Assembly (NCBI GenBank): GCA_910578885.1
Contig: CAJTSH010000001.1
Coordinates: forward strand, 111,007-175,006
Direction: 5' to 3'
DNA from: an uncultured Lachnospiraceae bacterium
Lineage (GTDB): Bacteria; Bacillota; Clostridia; Lachnospirales; Lachnospiraceae
DNA length: 64,000 nucleotides
This document shows, in pieces, positions 63,367 to 64,000 of the stretch. The notes beneath the pieces are model-generated. The model worked only from the letters and a program-made list of their open reading frames with translations. It ran no database searches and was not told where the DNA came from. Position 1 is the stretch's first letter. Each line of letters opens with the position of its first letter. A program made the position numbers and the translations under genes.

Positions 63367-63624
63367 TTATCCATATATTATTTTTTTAATTGTACTATAT
63401 GCCAGTCCATATTGCTCGGTTAAAACATCTATAGAATAACCTTCTTTAAACCGTTTTTGAATTTCTCTATTTCGCTCTTGATAAAATGTACGAGCACCGC
63501 TCGTTGCTCCCCATTCTTTCTTAATCGAAGCTTTCGGAACGTAAAGCACGCTCCCATCAATATAGGTCTGAAGCTCCTTTAATAATTGCTCTGGCAATAT
63601 TTCTGCTGCGTTTATATATTTCAT
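63367..63624 (-). CDS. CD3324-family small HTH protein
   Basis: An 85-aa protein: MKYINAAEILPEQLLKELQT, VLYVPKASIKKEWGATSGAR and a C-terminal HTH, YSIDVLTEQYGLAYSTIKKI. It resembles Mor-like/CD3324 regulators. ATG at 63624 has AAGGAG eight bases ahead. Confidence 0.88.
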   Translation of the reverse strand: MKYINAAEILPEQLLKELQTYIDGSVLYVPKASIKKEWGATSGARTFYQERNREIQKRFKEGYSIDVLTEQYGLAYSTIKKIIYG

Positions 63625-63688
63625 ATCCGCCACTCCTTACTTATCTACTCATAAATAAAGTGCAGAAACAGCAGAACATATAGTGTTA

Positions 63689-63734
63689 TTTGCCCATACA
63701 GAATTCTATATGCCTGCTATTCTGCATGGGCAAA
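63689..63734. other. Sixteen-base inverted repeat
   Basis: TTTGCCCATACAGAAT (63689-63704) and ATTCTGCATGGGCAAA (63719-63734) pair with one mismatch around a 14-base loop. The right arm overlaps the end of a 21-aa ORF on the minus strand. It may be a terminator or a recombination site. Confidence 0.65.
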
Positions 63735-63782
63735 AGTGTTCTTGACCCCATTTTTATATAATGCACGCATTTTTCGCCTCAT
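63717..63782 (-). CDS. Tiny basic ORF, 21 aa
   Basis: ATG at 63782 has AGGAGG seven bases ahead. The product begins MRRKMRALYKNGVKNTF; six of the first 14 residues are Arg or Lys. Its final codons form one arm of the inverted repeat at 63689-63734, like an attenuated leader. Confidence 0.4.
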   Translation of the reverse strand: MRRKMRALYKNGVKNTFAHAE

Positions 63783-63873
63783 GGCCTTTCCTCCTATCTT
63801 TCTATCTTTTTATTAGCGGAACAAGCCTATCCTTTCCACCAATATCACGATAACCAGTCAAATATTAATTTTA

Positions 63874-63941
63874 TGGCACCGTTTTGGCACCAAAATGATT
63901 TTCTCCTTATCCAACCTTATTACATGGTGCTAGCACCATGT
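63874..63941. repeat. Tandem TGGCACC repeats and a 20-base palindrome
   Basis: TGGCACC occurs at 63874-63880 and 63885-63891, and the perfect palindrome ACATGGTGCTAGCACCATGT lies at 63922-63941. No gene is visible in 63783-64000. Such motifs are common at the ends of integrated elements, so this may be an attachment or operator region of something beyond the edge. Confidence 0.5.
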
Positions 63942-64000
63942 CTTTAACCTGAATTATTCATGAACATATAGAAATGCTTGATACTACAAAACCTTGAACC

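Overview
The window looks like a chromosomal segment of a spore-forming, gut-type Lachnospiraceae (Clostridia). The grounds are moderate GC, strong AGGAGG ribosome sites, a clostridial AgrD/AgrB pair, two ferritin-like proteins of spore-coat type, a SpoIID-like/LysM protein, a LacL/LacM-type split beta-galactosidase and a CD3324-type small HTH protein. The genus cannot be fixed by eye. Almost every gene is on the minus strand. The plus-strand exceptions are an rRNA-type methyltransferase, the three agr-type regulators, a LysM protein and an IS4-type transposase. I see no rRNA or tRNA gene and no CRISPR array.

Layout. 1-6.8 kb holds housekeeping functions: truncated PutP, an unknown protein, a SAM methyltransferase, KtrAB potassium uptake, a HAD phosphatase and a phosphopantetheinyl transferase. 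6.8-11.9 kb is a Bce-type peptide-resistance operon (ATPase, permease, response regulator, kinase) with an inverted-repeat operator at its promoter and gene relics behind it. 12-17 kb is a row of an L,D-transpeptidase, a chemoreceptor, a DegV fatty-acid-binding protein and a truncated sigma-70-like protein. 17-25 kb is mixed: a DUF4143 ATPase, a kinase-fold enzyme, a YbaK deacylase, a coat-type protein, a Dabb protein and a very large SNF2 helicase. 25-35.6 kb is carbohydrate-active: a two-catalytic-domain chitinase, LacM/LacL and a GH5 glucanase with a duplicated beta-trefoil-like tail. 35.6-41 kb has a ferritin-like protein and a six-gene ABC transporter operon with membrane-anchored or lipoprotein partners.

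41-49 kb is the most interesting part. A transposase relic precedes an agr-type quorum-sensing locus: a small secreted protein, AgrB, a 49-residue AgrD, and, divergently, an XRE regulator, a LytTR response regulator and a GHKL kinase. Facing it is a tightly packed seven-gene PadR operon. It carries an anti-sigma-like/DUF3887 protein, two small membrane proteins (one SdpI-like), a TOPRIM-like protein, a DUF4869-like protein and a tiny P-loop ATPase. I could not match the last three to any described system.

49-64 kb looks like an accessory island. It has proS, an aminoglycoside-type nucleotidyltransferase and phosphotransferase pair, redox and lyase-fold small proteins, a LysM protein, very small ORFs, a stand-alone C39-like peptidase, several GNAT acetyltransferases (one broken), an IS4-family transposase and, at the right edge, hairpins, a palindrome and tandem TGGCACC repeats.
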